From assembly GCA_900551195.1 (NCBI GenBank), contig URVD01000039.1:1-10619 (forward strand): a DNA stretch of 10,619 bases, in the 5' to 3' direction. Below, piece by piece: positions 1-6,042 of this stretch (positions are counted from its first letter, which is position 1; each line of letters starts with the position of its first letter). Under the pieces are notes generated by a model. That model was not told the DNA's origin and did no database searches. It saw only the letters and a program-made list of their open reading frames with translations. Made by a program: the position numbers and the translations under genes. Source of the stretch: an uncultured Collinsella sp. GTDB lineage: Bacteria > Actinomycetota > Coriobacteriia > Coriobacteriales > Coriobacteriaceae.

Positions 1-1055
1 TGGTTTATGGCGATCCCGGCCGGTATGTTCAGGGGCCGGGCGAACTTTCGCGTCAGGGCAGGTATTTGTCATGGTTGGGCTGCGCTGCCTATGTCTTGTT
101 TGACCAGGGCACCGAGGATCGGCTGTGCAGGCAGATCGTCGATGGATTTCTGGATGAAGATCTAAGCGAGCCGTTCTTTAAGATTTATGACGGTCCGTGT
201 ACGGAAGAGGCCGTTGTAAAAATGGCTAAGGAAGCCAAGGCTGAGTATTGCGACATGGTGGTGGGTATTGGCGGTGGCAAAATGCTCGATATCGCCAAGG
301 CAGTAGCGTTTTATGCCGAGTTGCCGTTGTGCGTATGTCCCACGGCGGCCTCGATGGATGGTCCGTGCAGTGCGATTTCGGTGCTGTATCACGAGGATGG
401 GTCGTTCGACCGTTACCTGATGCTCGAGAAGAATCCAGACCTGGTCGTGGTCGATACCAACGTGGTCGCGGCGGCCCCACTGCGTATGACGGTCGCTGGT
501 ATGGGCGATGCGCTGGCAACGTACTTCGAGGCGCGTTCGTGCGCCGCGGCGCACGGTGCCAACGAGCACGGTGGCGCGCCGGGACACTTGGCCCTGGTCG
601 CGGCACGTGCCTGCTACGACACGCTCATGGAGTGCGGTGTCGCTGCCAAGCGCGATCTCAAGAAGGGGCGTATATCGCCGGCGGTTGAGCGCCTGATCGA
701 GTGCAACATCCTGCTTTCGGGCGTTGGCTTTGAGAGCGGTGGCTTGGCGTTGGCACATGCCATCGCCAACGGTCTGACGATTCTGCCCGAGTGCAGGGCG
801 ATGCATGGCGAGGCCGTGGCATTTGGTCTGGTGGTGCAGCTGCGCCTGGAGCGTGCTCCCGAGCTTGATCAGGTGCTCGAGTTTTGCCAGCGCGTTGGTC
901 TGCCGACGACGCTCGAGGAGCTGGGCCTTGGCGAGATTTCCGATGCCGACCTGATGAGCGTTGCGGATGCGGCCTTTAGAAACGAACGCAATATGGCCAA
1001 CGAGCAGGCCAAGGTGACCAAACAAAAGCTCGTGCAGCTCATGTGCGAGGCATAG
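1..1055 (+). CDS. gldA: Glycerol dehydrogenase, 5' end outside window
   Basis: NAD-dependent, zinc-containing polyol dehydrogenase of the GldA family, oxidising glycerol to dihydroxyacetone in the cytoplasm. The frame is open from base 3 to the left edge and already reads VYGDPGRYVQGPGEL, the family's N-terminal signature, so the gene begins just before the window; the TTG at 66 is internal. About 350 residues are visible, close to full family length (about 360). The nucleotide-binding loop GIGGGKMLDIAK lies near 262-300. The three expected zinc ligands are present: Asp in GMGDALATYFEA (507-509), His in GLALAHAIANG (756-758) and His in MHGEAV (804-806). The reading frame is intact. A 151-bp gap separates it from the next gene, so it is probably a separate transcript. 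Family assignment is firm; glycerol as the true substrate is inferred from the family. Confidence 0.93.
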   Translation, partial: VYGDPGRYVQGPGELSRQGRYLSWLGCAAYVLFDQGTEDRLCRQIVDGFLDEDLSEPFFKIYDGPCTEEAVVKMAKEAKAEYCDMVVGIGGGKMLDIAKAVAFYAELPLCVCPTAASMDGPCSAISVLYHEDGSFDRYLMLEKNPDLVVVDTNVVAAAPLRMTVAGMGDALATYFEARSCAAAHGANEHGGAPGHLALVAARACYDTLMECGVAAKRDLKKGRISPAVERLIECNILLSGVGFESGGLALAHAIANGLTILPECRAMHGEAVAFGLVVQLRLERAPELDQVLEFCQRVGLPTTLEELGLGEISDADLMSVADAAFRNERNMANEQAKVTKQKLVQLMCEA

Positions 1056-1206
1056 TTTGGCGCTTGATCGACCTTGTGCAATCGGGGCGGCGATAGGCCA
1101 TAGGCTATTTGCCGCAAAGGTGCTCCGCGTGTAATTTGCCCGAGGTACGGGCCGATAGCGTATCATTATCTCTTGCTTGTTTGCACTGCTCAGGGAGGGG
1201 CCGCGC
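1056..1206 (+). other. Intergenic region before the ferredoxin-type gene
   Basis: This gap holds an imperfect hairpin at 1087-1115 (GCGGC...GCCGC outer arms, ATAG...CTAT inner arms). It lacks a T tract, so it is at best a weak end for the gldA transcript. Further on, TATCAT at 1161-1166 could be a -10 box, with TTGCCC at 1136-1141 as a poorly spaced -35 (19 bp). The leader ends in a strong Shine-Dalgarno, AGGGAGGGG, at 1192-1200. The promoter is a guess from motif shape alone. Confidence 0.3.
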
Positions 1207-2460
1207 ATGGCGCAGGAACACGATCTGTTTGATGACATTATCGAGATCAGCAAGGGTTTCGACTTTCTTAAAAACCCGCTTGGCGGTGTGACCGATGCAC
1301 TCGATCCGTCGGCGCCGCAGTGGAATCCTGCCGACTACAAGGAGCGTCCGCGTGGCAACACCATTCCGTGTCTGACCTGCAAAAACGAAAAGAGCGGCTG
1401 CACCGCGTGCATGGACGTGTGCCCGGTCAACGCTATCGAGGTCGAGGAAGACGCCATCGAGATCCTCGACTCCTGTCGCAAGTGCGGCCTGTGCGCCGCT
1501 GCCTGTCCGACCGAGGCGATCATCTCGCCGCGCTTGGCGCCCAAAAACCTGTATGACGACATCGTCTCTGCTGCTACGAGCCACGAGACCGCCTACGTCA
1601 CCTGCACGCGCGCCCTTAAGCGCATGCCGCGCGAAAACGAGGTCGTCGTCGCCTGCGTGGGCGATATTACGGCCGAGACCTGGTTCTCGGTGCTGGCGGA
1701 CTATCCCAACGTGAGCGTGTACCTGCCGTTGGGCGTGTGCGATAAGTGCCGCAACACCGGTGGCGAGGATATTCTGGGCGAGGCCATCGCCACCGCCGAG
1801 GAGTGGGCCGGTACGGGCATGGGCCTGGAGGTCGACCCCAAGAGCCTCAAATGTCATAAGCGCCGCGAGTACGAGCGCAAGGAGTACATGGAAAAGATCG
1901 CCCGCACCACGGGCCTTACCGTGACAAAGCTCAATCCGGCAACGGCGGCACTGGCCTCGGTGACGCAGAAGCTCAAAGCCCATCGCCATCAGATTACCCA
2001 GTTGGAGCGTACGCTCAACACCATGTGCGGCACCACGACGACCAAGCGTCGCCGTTCGCTCACGCACGGGCGGCAGCTGGTGCTCTCGACGCTGCAAAAC
2101 CACCCCGAGCTTGCCCAGAACATGCAGGTGAGCACGCCGGAGTGCGATTTTGACAAGTGCACGTCGTGCGGCGAGTGCGTCAATGTGTGCCCCACGTTCG
2201 CCTGCGATCTGGTGGGAAGCGGCCGCTTTGCACTGGAGTCCACGTATTGCTTGGGCTGCGGTGCCTGCGTCAAGGTGTGCCCTGAGCATGCGCTCAAGTT
2301 GGTTGAGCACGACGCGTCCAATCTGGTCGTCGTCGATCCCGAAGCCGAGGAAAAGGCCGCCCAGAAGGCGAAGGCCCACGAAGAAGCCCAGAAGGTCAAG
2401 GCCGAGGCAAAGGCCAAGCTCGATAAGATGCTCGACCAGGTGGAGAAGCTCGCGGACTAG
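1207..2460 (+). CDS. Four-cluster 4Fe-4S ferredoxin-domain protein
   Basis: A 417-residue cytoplasmic electron-transfer protein with two pairs of ferredoxin motifs. The N-terminal pair uses C58/C65/C68/C72 (C-x6-C-x2-C-x3-CP, with an extra C55) and C90/C93/C96/C100. The C-terminal pair uses C318/C321/C324/C328 and C348/C351/C354/C358, both classical C-x2-C-x2-C-x3-CP. Between them, about residues 125-280 form a domain I do not recognise, with further cysteines at 133, 150, 178, 181, 216 and 274; the segment VVVACVGD...GVCDKCRNTGG could bind another cofactor. The last 40 residues are a charged Ala/Lys/Glu helix, probably coiled. ATG 1207 is chosen because AGGGAGGGG lies 6 bp upstream; the in-frame TTG at 1177 has no such signal. 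No signal peptide or membrane segment is seen, and no oxidoreductase partner is adjacent, so its redox partner is unknown. Confidence 0.85.
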   Translation: MAQEHDLFDDIIEISKGFDFLKNPLGGVTDALDPSAPQWNPADYKERPRGNTIPCLTCKNEKSGCTACMDVCPVNAIEVEEDAIEILDSCRKCGLCAAACPTEAIISPRLAPKNLYDDIVSAATSHETAYVTCTRALKRMPRENEVVVACVGDITAETWFSVLADYPNVSVYLPLGVCDKCRNTGGEDILGEAIATAEEWAGTGMGLEVDPKSLKCHKRREYERKEYMEKIARTTGLTVTKLNPATAALASVTQKLKAHRHQITQLERTLNTMCGTTTTKRRRSLTHGRQLVLSTLQNHPELAQNMQVSTPECDFDKCTSCGECVNVCPTFACDLVGSGRFALESTYCLGCGACVKVCPEHALKLVEHDASNLVVVDPEAEEKAAQKAKAHEEAQKVKAEAKAKLDKMLDQVEKLAD

Positions 2461-2507
2461 TCAGCGACCCCTATCTCTGCTTCATTCGTGCCGCCGTGGC
2501 GTCCGGG

Positions 2508-2537
2508 TTAGCCCAGATGCTGCGGCGGCGCTATACT
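2508..2537 (+). promoter_or_regulatory. Candidate ychF promoter
   Basis: TATACT at 2532-2537 resembles a sigma-70 -10 box. TTAGCC at 2508-2513 is a weak -35 with an 18-bp spacer. A start of transcription near 2544 would put the ATG at 2539 outside the message, which supports the GTG start at 2575. Confidence 0.4.
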
Positions 2538-2574
2538 TATGCAGTTTGAAATGCTTGTACCAAAAGGAGCTGTC

Positions 2575-3651
2575 GTGTCCCTTTCCATCGGTATCGTGGG
2601 CCTGCCCAACGTAGGCAAGTCGACGCTGTTCACCGCGCTTACCAAAAAGACCGGCCTTGCCGCCAACTATCCGTTCGCCACGATCGACCCCAACGTGGGT
2701 ATCGTCGACGTGCCCGATAGCCGCCTGCAAAAGCTCGCCGACATCGTTAACCCGGGTCGCATTGTGCCGGCGACGGTCGAGTTCGTCGACATCGCAGGTC
2801 TGGTGAAGGGCGCCAACGAGGGCGAGGGCTTGGGCAACCAGTTCCTGGCCAACATTCGCGAGACCGACGCCATCTGCGAGGTCGTGCGCTACTTTAAGGA
2901 TCCCAACGTCATGCGTGAGGTGGGCCGCACGGGCGAGTTCGTCGATCCCGCTGGCGATGCCGACACCATCATGACCGAGCTCATCCTGGCCGACATGGGC
3001 ACGCTCGAGAAGCAGCTGCCTAAGCTCGAGAAGGAGGCCAAGCGCGACAAGGAGCTCATGCCCAAGTTCGAGGTCGCCAAGCGCCTGCTCGCCTGGCTCA
3101 ACGAGGGTAAGCGTGCCGCGTCCATGGAGATGACCGATGAGGAGCGCGCCGCCGCCAAGGGCCTGTTCCTGCTCACCATGAAGCCCATCCTGTATGTGGC
3201 CAACGTGGACGAGGATATGCTTAACGACGATCTGGCGCCCATCGATGGCGTCAAGCCGCTGCCGATTTGCGCCAAGATCGAGGCCGAGCTTTCCGAGCTC
3301 GATCCCGAGGACGCCGCCGACTACCTGGAGAGCCTGGGCTTGGAGCAGCCCGGCCTGGACGTGCTCGCGCAGGCGGCCTATAAGCTGCTCGGCCTGCAGT
3401 CGTTCTTTACGGCCGGCGAGATGGAGGTCAAGGCTTGGACGGTACGTCAGGGTGCGACCGCCCCGCAGGCTGCCGGTGTCATCCACACCGACTTTGAGCG
3501 CGGCTTTATTAAGGCCGAGGTCATTGGCTATGACGACTACATCGAGCTCGGCGGCGAGCAGGGCGCCAAGGCCGCCGGCAAGCTGCGTATTGAGGGCAAG
3601 GACTATGTCATGGCCGATGGCGACGTCGTGCACTTCCGCTTTAACGTGTAA
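2575..3651 (+). CDS. ychF: Redox-regulated ATPase YchF (OLA1 family)
   Basis: Universal Obg-family P-loop ATPase of 358 residues that associates with ribosomes and is linked to stress responses and translation. The G1 loop GLPNVGKST is at 9-17, the G3 motif DIAG at 72-75, and the G4 position reads NVDE (210-213), the NxxE variant that gives YchF proteins ATP rather than GTP preference. The C-terminal TGS domain (about 275-358) includes [20 protein letters not shown] and ends in the typical VHFRFNV. GTG 2575 is chosen because AAGGAG (2564-2569) lies 5 bp upstream and [16 protein letters not shown] matches the family start; an in-frame ATG at 2539 has no such signal. Oddity: the segment equivalent to E. 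coli His114 reads NVMREVG, apparently with Arg at that position, and a small insertion follows. The next gene starts 11 bp downstream and is probably cotranscribed. Confidence 0.96.
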   Translation: MSLSIGIVGLPNVGKSTLFTALTKKTGLAANYPFATIDPNVGIVDVPDSRLQKLADIVNPGRIVPATVEFVDIAGLVKGANEGEGLGNQFLANIRETDAICEVVRYFKDPNVMREVGRTGEFVDPAGDADTIMTELILADMGTLEKQLPKLEKEAKRDKELMPKFEVAKRLLAWLNEGKRAASMEMTDEERAAAKGLFLLTMKPILYVANVDEDMLNDDLAPIDGVKPLPICAKIEAELSELDPEDAADYLESLGLEQPGLDVLAQAAYKLLGLQSFFTAGEMEVKAWTVRQGATAPQAAGVIHTDFERGFIKAEVIGYDDYIELGGEQGAKAAGKLRIEGKDYVMADGDVVHFRFNV

Positions 3652-3662
3652 GGACGACGCAC

Positions 3663-4046
3663 ATGTTTAAATATGGCAAAAAAGCCGGCTACATGGGTAT
3701 TGCGCTGCTCGTGCTTGCGGTGATTCCACTGGTGGTCGCAGCGTGTGTTATCCCCAACATCGGTCCCGAGGTGGCAACAAAGTTTAATGCCGCCGGCGAG
3801 GCGACGCGCTGGGGCAAGAGCTACGAGTTGCTGGCACTGCCGGTGCTCAACCTGCTGCTGAGCGTGGCGACGTACTTTACGGCAGGACGCCAGGCTAAAA
3901 ACAATGATGACTCCGCCGCCATGGCGCGTATCGTGTGCGAACGCTACCTGCGCAACGGTTGCATCACGGGTGTGTTCCTCAACGTGGTTAACGTTTACTT
4001 TATGTACTCGGCTATTACCGGAACGGGCTTTGGCTTTGGTTTCTAA
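3663..4046 (+). CDS. Small DUF1648/SdpI-like membrane protein
   Basis: A 127-residue membrane protein with three predicted helices at about 10-30, 55-72 and 99-118. Between the first two lies PEVATKFNAAGEATRWGKS (35-53), which matches the DUF1648 pattern (extracytoplasmic loop with F-N-x2-G-x3-R/D-W-G) found in SdpI-type immunity and signalling proteins. It is shorter than SdpI, so only the DUF1648 module plus one helix is present. It starts 11 bp after ychF, with AAGGA overlapping the ychF stop and 8 bp of spacing, so it is probably translated from the same message. The C-terminus is Gly/Phe rich (GFGFGF). The specific role is unknown; a link to YchF function is not implied by family knowledge. 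Confidence 0.75.
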   Translation: MFKYGKKAGYMGIALLVLAVIPLVVAACVIPNIGPEVATKFNAAGEATRWGKSYELLALPVLNLLLSVATYFTAGRQAKNNDDSAAMARIVCERYLRNGCITGVFLNVVNVYFMYSAITGTGFGFGF

Positions 4047-4055
4047 CTTGTTCTT

Positions 4056-4445
4056 CTAGGCAACGAGCCTGCACGCATATTCAATGGCTGCTGCGAGGCC
4101 GCCGCTCGATCGTGGTTTAAAGACCATGTCGGCGGCGGCCTCGTTTTCGTATCCGGCGCCGCGAAGGGTGAGCGCGGTACCGGCTTCCAGGAGAAGGGGC
4201 AGACCGCGTTGGCTGGTTGCGATTACGGCAGCCTGATTGAGCGAGCAGCTGTGCGCTTGGCATTGGATGGCAAGTTCGCCTTGCGCCGGGCAAGGGACCA
4301 GAACGGCGGCGACGCGACTTGATAGCAATGCAAATGCTGTGCGCTCATCGGGCGAAAGACATTCTGCTTCAACGACGACGAGCTTGGGCGGTGCGCTGTT
4401 TGTGCGAAGCGTGGCTCGGTACGTGCGGACCGAAGAACCCGACAT
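4056..4445 (-). CDS. Orphan 129-residue protein divergent from XRE regulator
   Basis: I do not recognise this protein. ATG at 4445 is chosen because AGGAGT (4456-4451) lies 5 bp upstream; an in-frame TTG at 4469 would sit inside the palindromic operator and has no Shine-Dalgarno. The product is soluble, alternating hydrophobic strands (KLVVVEAE, RVAAVLVPCP, AAVIATSQRGLPLLLEAG) with short helices, and ends in an Ala-rich helix. It has no signal peptide or membrane segment. It is transcribed away from the XRE gene across a shared perfect palindrome, an arrangement typical of autoregulated pairs. Its 3' end contains a strong inverted repeat that may terminate the convergent ychF transcript, only 9 bp separating the two stop codons. 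Coding status rests on the start signal and promoter arrangement, not homology. Confidence 0.6.
   Translation of the reverse strand: MSGSSVRTYRATLRTNSAPPKLVVVEAECLSPDERTAFALLSSRVAAVLVPCPAQGELAIQCQAHSCSLNQAAVIATSQRGLPLLLEAGTALTLRGAGYENEAAADMVFKPRSSGGLAAAIEYACRLVA
4094..4147 (+). terminator. Hairpin plus TTTT, possible terminator of ychF operon
   Basis: Perfect 12-bp arms CGAGGCCGCCGC (4094-4105) and GCGGCGGCCTCG (4132-4143) are followed by TTTT on the plus strand. The 26-nt loop contains a smaller stem, TGGT/ACCA (4113-4116/4123-4126). It lies 48 bp after the DUF1648 gene but inside the 3' part of the minus-strand gene, so it would terminate plus-strand transcripts from within a convergent coding region. 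It could also arise from Ala/Gly codons there. Confidence 0.5.
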
Positions 4446-4468
4446 AGAAAACTCCTGTGTATTCGGCA

Positions 4469-4492
4469 AAACGTAAACTATAGTTTACGTTT
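4469..4492. promoter_or_regulatory. Perfect 24-bp palindromic operator
   Basis: The half-site AAACGTAAACTA is followed directly by its exact reverse complement, with no gap. It lies between the divergent start codons at 4445 and 4522. The centre contains TATAGT on both strands (4479-4484 plus, 4482-4477 minus), so the same bases could serve as -10 box for both genes. The likely binder is the XRE protein encoded next door, which would repress both genes including its own. Confidence 0.75.
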
Positions 4493-4521
4493 ATGTTCGG
4501 CTCCATTTCAAACTCGTCTGC

Positions 4522-4740
4522 ATGGACGAACGTGCTAAACAGATTCTTGGCAGGCGGGTCGAAGAGACACGCAGGGACCTTGGTATCTCCAAGGTCGATT
4601 TTTGTGTGGCGACAGGAATCAGCCGACCCTACCTCGACCGAATCGAAGATGGGACGGCAAATTTCACGCTCAAGGTTCTATTTAAGATCGCACCCGCACT
4701 CGGCATGACGGTGTCAGAGCTTCTCGAGGGTATCGAATAG
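4522..4740 (+). CDS. XRE-family HTH transcriptional regulator
   Basis: A 72-residue single-domain Cro/C1-type repressor. The helix-turn-helix covers about residues 22-42 (SKVDFCVATGISRPYLDRIED), followed by TLKVLFKIAPALGMTVSELL, the usual dimer-side helices. There is no extra domain for ligand sensing. ATG 4522 gives the expected N-terminus for the family, but no clear Shine-Dalgarno precedes it; if transcription starts from the TATAGT in the operator, the leader is only about 30 nt. The gene is divergent from a 129-residue orphan gene and probably controls it. Its stop is 22 bp from the convergent ansA stop. HTH assignment is firm; the regulated function is unknown. Confidence 0.88.
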   Translation: MDERAKQILGRRVEETRRDLGISKVDFCVATGISRPYLDRIEDGTANFTLKVLFKIAPALGMTVSELLEGIE

Positions 4741-4749
4741 GGGATACCC
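4728..4749. terminator. Weak inverted repeat between convergent genes
   Basis: GGGTATC (4728-4734) and GATACCC (4743-4749) form a 7-bp stem with an 8-nt loop that overlaps the XRE stop codon and lies just before the ansA stop. Neither side has a T tract, so any termination would be weak. Confidence 0.25.
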
Positions 4750-4762
4750 GTCGACAACTGAA

Positions 4763-5776
4763 TTACGCCATCGGGATGCGGTCGTGGTTGACTTGGCTGT
4801 AGAACAGGCGCTGAATCTCGGCCGCATCACGTGACTGGCCGAGTGCCCACATGGTTTTGGCCACGAGCGTCTCGGTTGTCATATCGTCGCCGCGCAGAAT
4901 GCCCGGATGTTCGGCGTAAGCGCGGCCGACCTCGTAAACACCCAGGTCAAGGCCCTCTTCGGGGACTTGCGTGGTCATAACGACGGTGCGGCCCGAATCG
5001 ACCCAGCGGAAAATTGCCTCTTGGAACGACTCGCCCGACTCACCAAACTCGGGGATACCGCCAATGCCAAAGGTCTCCAGAATCACGGCGTCGTAGCTGT
5101 CGGCAAGGGCGTCGAGGATGCCCGGGTTTACGCCGGGCGTGAGCTTAAGGACAAATACGCGCGGGTCGATGCTGTCGTAGAAACGCACCGGGTTTTCGCC
5201 CTGGTGCGTGCCGTGAAGCCCGTTGCGCACGATGCGGTCGTTGCGGATATAGGCGATGGGCGGATAGTTCACGCTAATGAACGCGTTAAAGCTCATGGTG
5301 CGCTGCTTGCGGGCGCGCGTGCCGGCGATGGCCACACCGCCAAACACGATCGAAACGTCGTGCGAATGCTCGTCGAGCGCATAGAGCAGGCTCTGGTACA
5401 GGTTGAGCTTGGCGTCGGTAAAGGGATTGCCCATGGGCTTTTGCGAGCCGGTGAGCACGATGGGCTTGGGGCTGTCCTGAATCAGATAGGAAAGCGCCGC
5501 CGCGGTGTAGCTCATGGTGTCGGTGCCGTGCAGAATCACGAAGCCGTCGTGGTCGGCATAACCCTCGACGATGACGTCGCGGATACGCATCCAGTCGCTC
5601 GGACGCATATTGGTGCTGTCGATGTTCATGGGCTGCACGACGTCGAGCTCGCAGAGCCCCGAGATCTCGGGGACGCTCTGGGCGAGCTCCTCACCGGTCA
5701 GGGCGGGGGAGAGGCCGTTGCCGTCCTCGGTCGATGCGATGGTGCCGCCCGTGGCGATGAGAAGGATGCGCTTCAT
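4763..5776 (-). CDS. ansA: L-asparaginase, cytoplasmic type I
   Basis: Hydrolyses L-asparagine to aspartate and ammonia; 337 residues, normal for type I enzymes. The first active-site triad loop is IATGGTIAST with nucleophile Thr12; the second motif is ILHGTDTM with Thr85 and Asp86; the substrate-binding Ser54 lies in IDSTNM, and Lys157 in GTRARKQRT fits the catalytic lysine. VLTGSQKP (107-114) and KLTPGVNPGI (211-220) are also family signatures. The N-terminus runs directly into the catalytic strand, so there is no signal peptide and the enzyme is cytoplasmic. The start at 5776 is chosen because AGGAA (5788-5784) precedes it by 7 bp and MKRILLIATGG matches the family; the frame extends further upstream without support. 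It is divergent from guaA. Confidence 0.95.
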   Translation of the reverse strand: MKRILLIATGGTIASTEDGNGLSPALTGEELAQSVPEISGLCELDVVQPMNIDSTNMRPSDWMRIRDVIVEGYADHDGFVILHGTDTMSYTAAALSYLIQDSPKPIVLTGSQKPMGNPFTDAKLNLYQSLLYALDEHSHDVSIVFGGVAIAGTRARKQRTMSFNAFISVNYPPIAYIRNDRIVRNGLHGTHQGENPVRFYDSIDPRVFVLKLTPGVNPGILDALADSYDAVILETFGIGGIPEFGESGESFQEAIFRWVDSGRTVVMTTQVPEEGLDLGVYEVGRAYAEHPGILRGDDMTTETLVAKTMWALGQSRDAAEIQRLFYSQVNHDRIPMA

Positions 5777-6042
5777 GCTGGTATTCCTATCGTATTTGCC
5801 GCCGCAGAGGCGGAGTCGTTCGGCAGTATTGTGGCACAGGGCGTCCAATGTTCAAACGTATTACATCATCTGTAACGTTTGGTAACACTTCAATTGCCGT
5901 CAAATAGGCCCCGGTCGTGCGTTTGCCGTGCGCTGATGGCTGCGAGGGACGAGAAACCCCATATAACGTGTACACTATGTAAGCTGTTTTCGTTTATTCG
6001 CGCGGGTGGGCACAGGCTCCCCGCCAACAAGAGGGGGAAACC
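5777..6042. other. Divergent intergenic region between ansA and guaA
   Basis: The 266-bp gap holds the two 5' leaders. An imperfect inverted repeat, AAACGTATTAC (5854-5864) and GTAACGTTT (5872-5880), could be an operator for ansA; a further GTAAC copy follows at 5882-5886. A weak 5-bp stem (GCGGG 6002-6006 with CCCGC 6020-6024) sits just before the guaA Shine-Dalgarno. I looked for a purine-type riboswitch core and did not see one. Confidence 0.4.
5962..5976 (+). promoter_or_regulatory. Candidate guaA -10 region
   Basis: Two overlapping choices, TATAAC (5962-5967) and TACACT (5971-5976), stand in an otherwise GC-rich stretch. No good -35 is present at the matching distance. Transcription from here would give a leader of about 60 nt before guaA. 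Confidence 0.3.

Noticed and set aside
66..1055. TTG at 66 as the start of gldA
   Set aside because: The frame is open upstream to the window edge and encodes the family's N-terminal VYGDPGRYVQGPG signature, so the gene is 5'-truncated by the window.
1105..2379. 424-codon frame antisense to the ferredoxin gene, and similar long frames antisense to ychF (2482-3633) and ansA (4907-5875)
   Set aside because: All mirror strongly coding genes in high-GC DNA; their compositions are Leu/Ala/Gly/His rich without motifs.
2539..2574. Upstream ATG of ychF at 2539
   Set aside because: It overlaps the candidate -10 box, lacks a Shine-Dalgarno and adds residues not found in the family; GTG 2575 has AAGGAG 5 bp upstream.
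4493..4708. 71-codon plus-strand frame overlapping the XRE gene
   Set aside because: Different frame from the recognisable helix-turn-helix protein, with no motif or start signal.
5977..6042. Riboswitch in the guaA leader
   Set aside because: The leader is short, with only a 5-bp stem and no conserved purine or ZTP riboswitch core that I can recognise.
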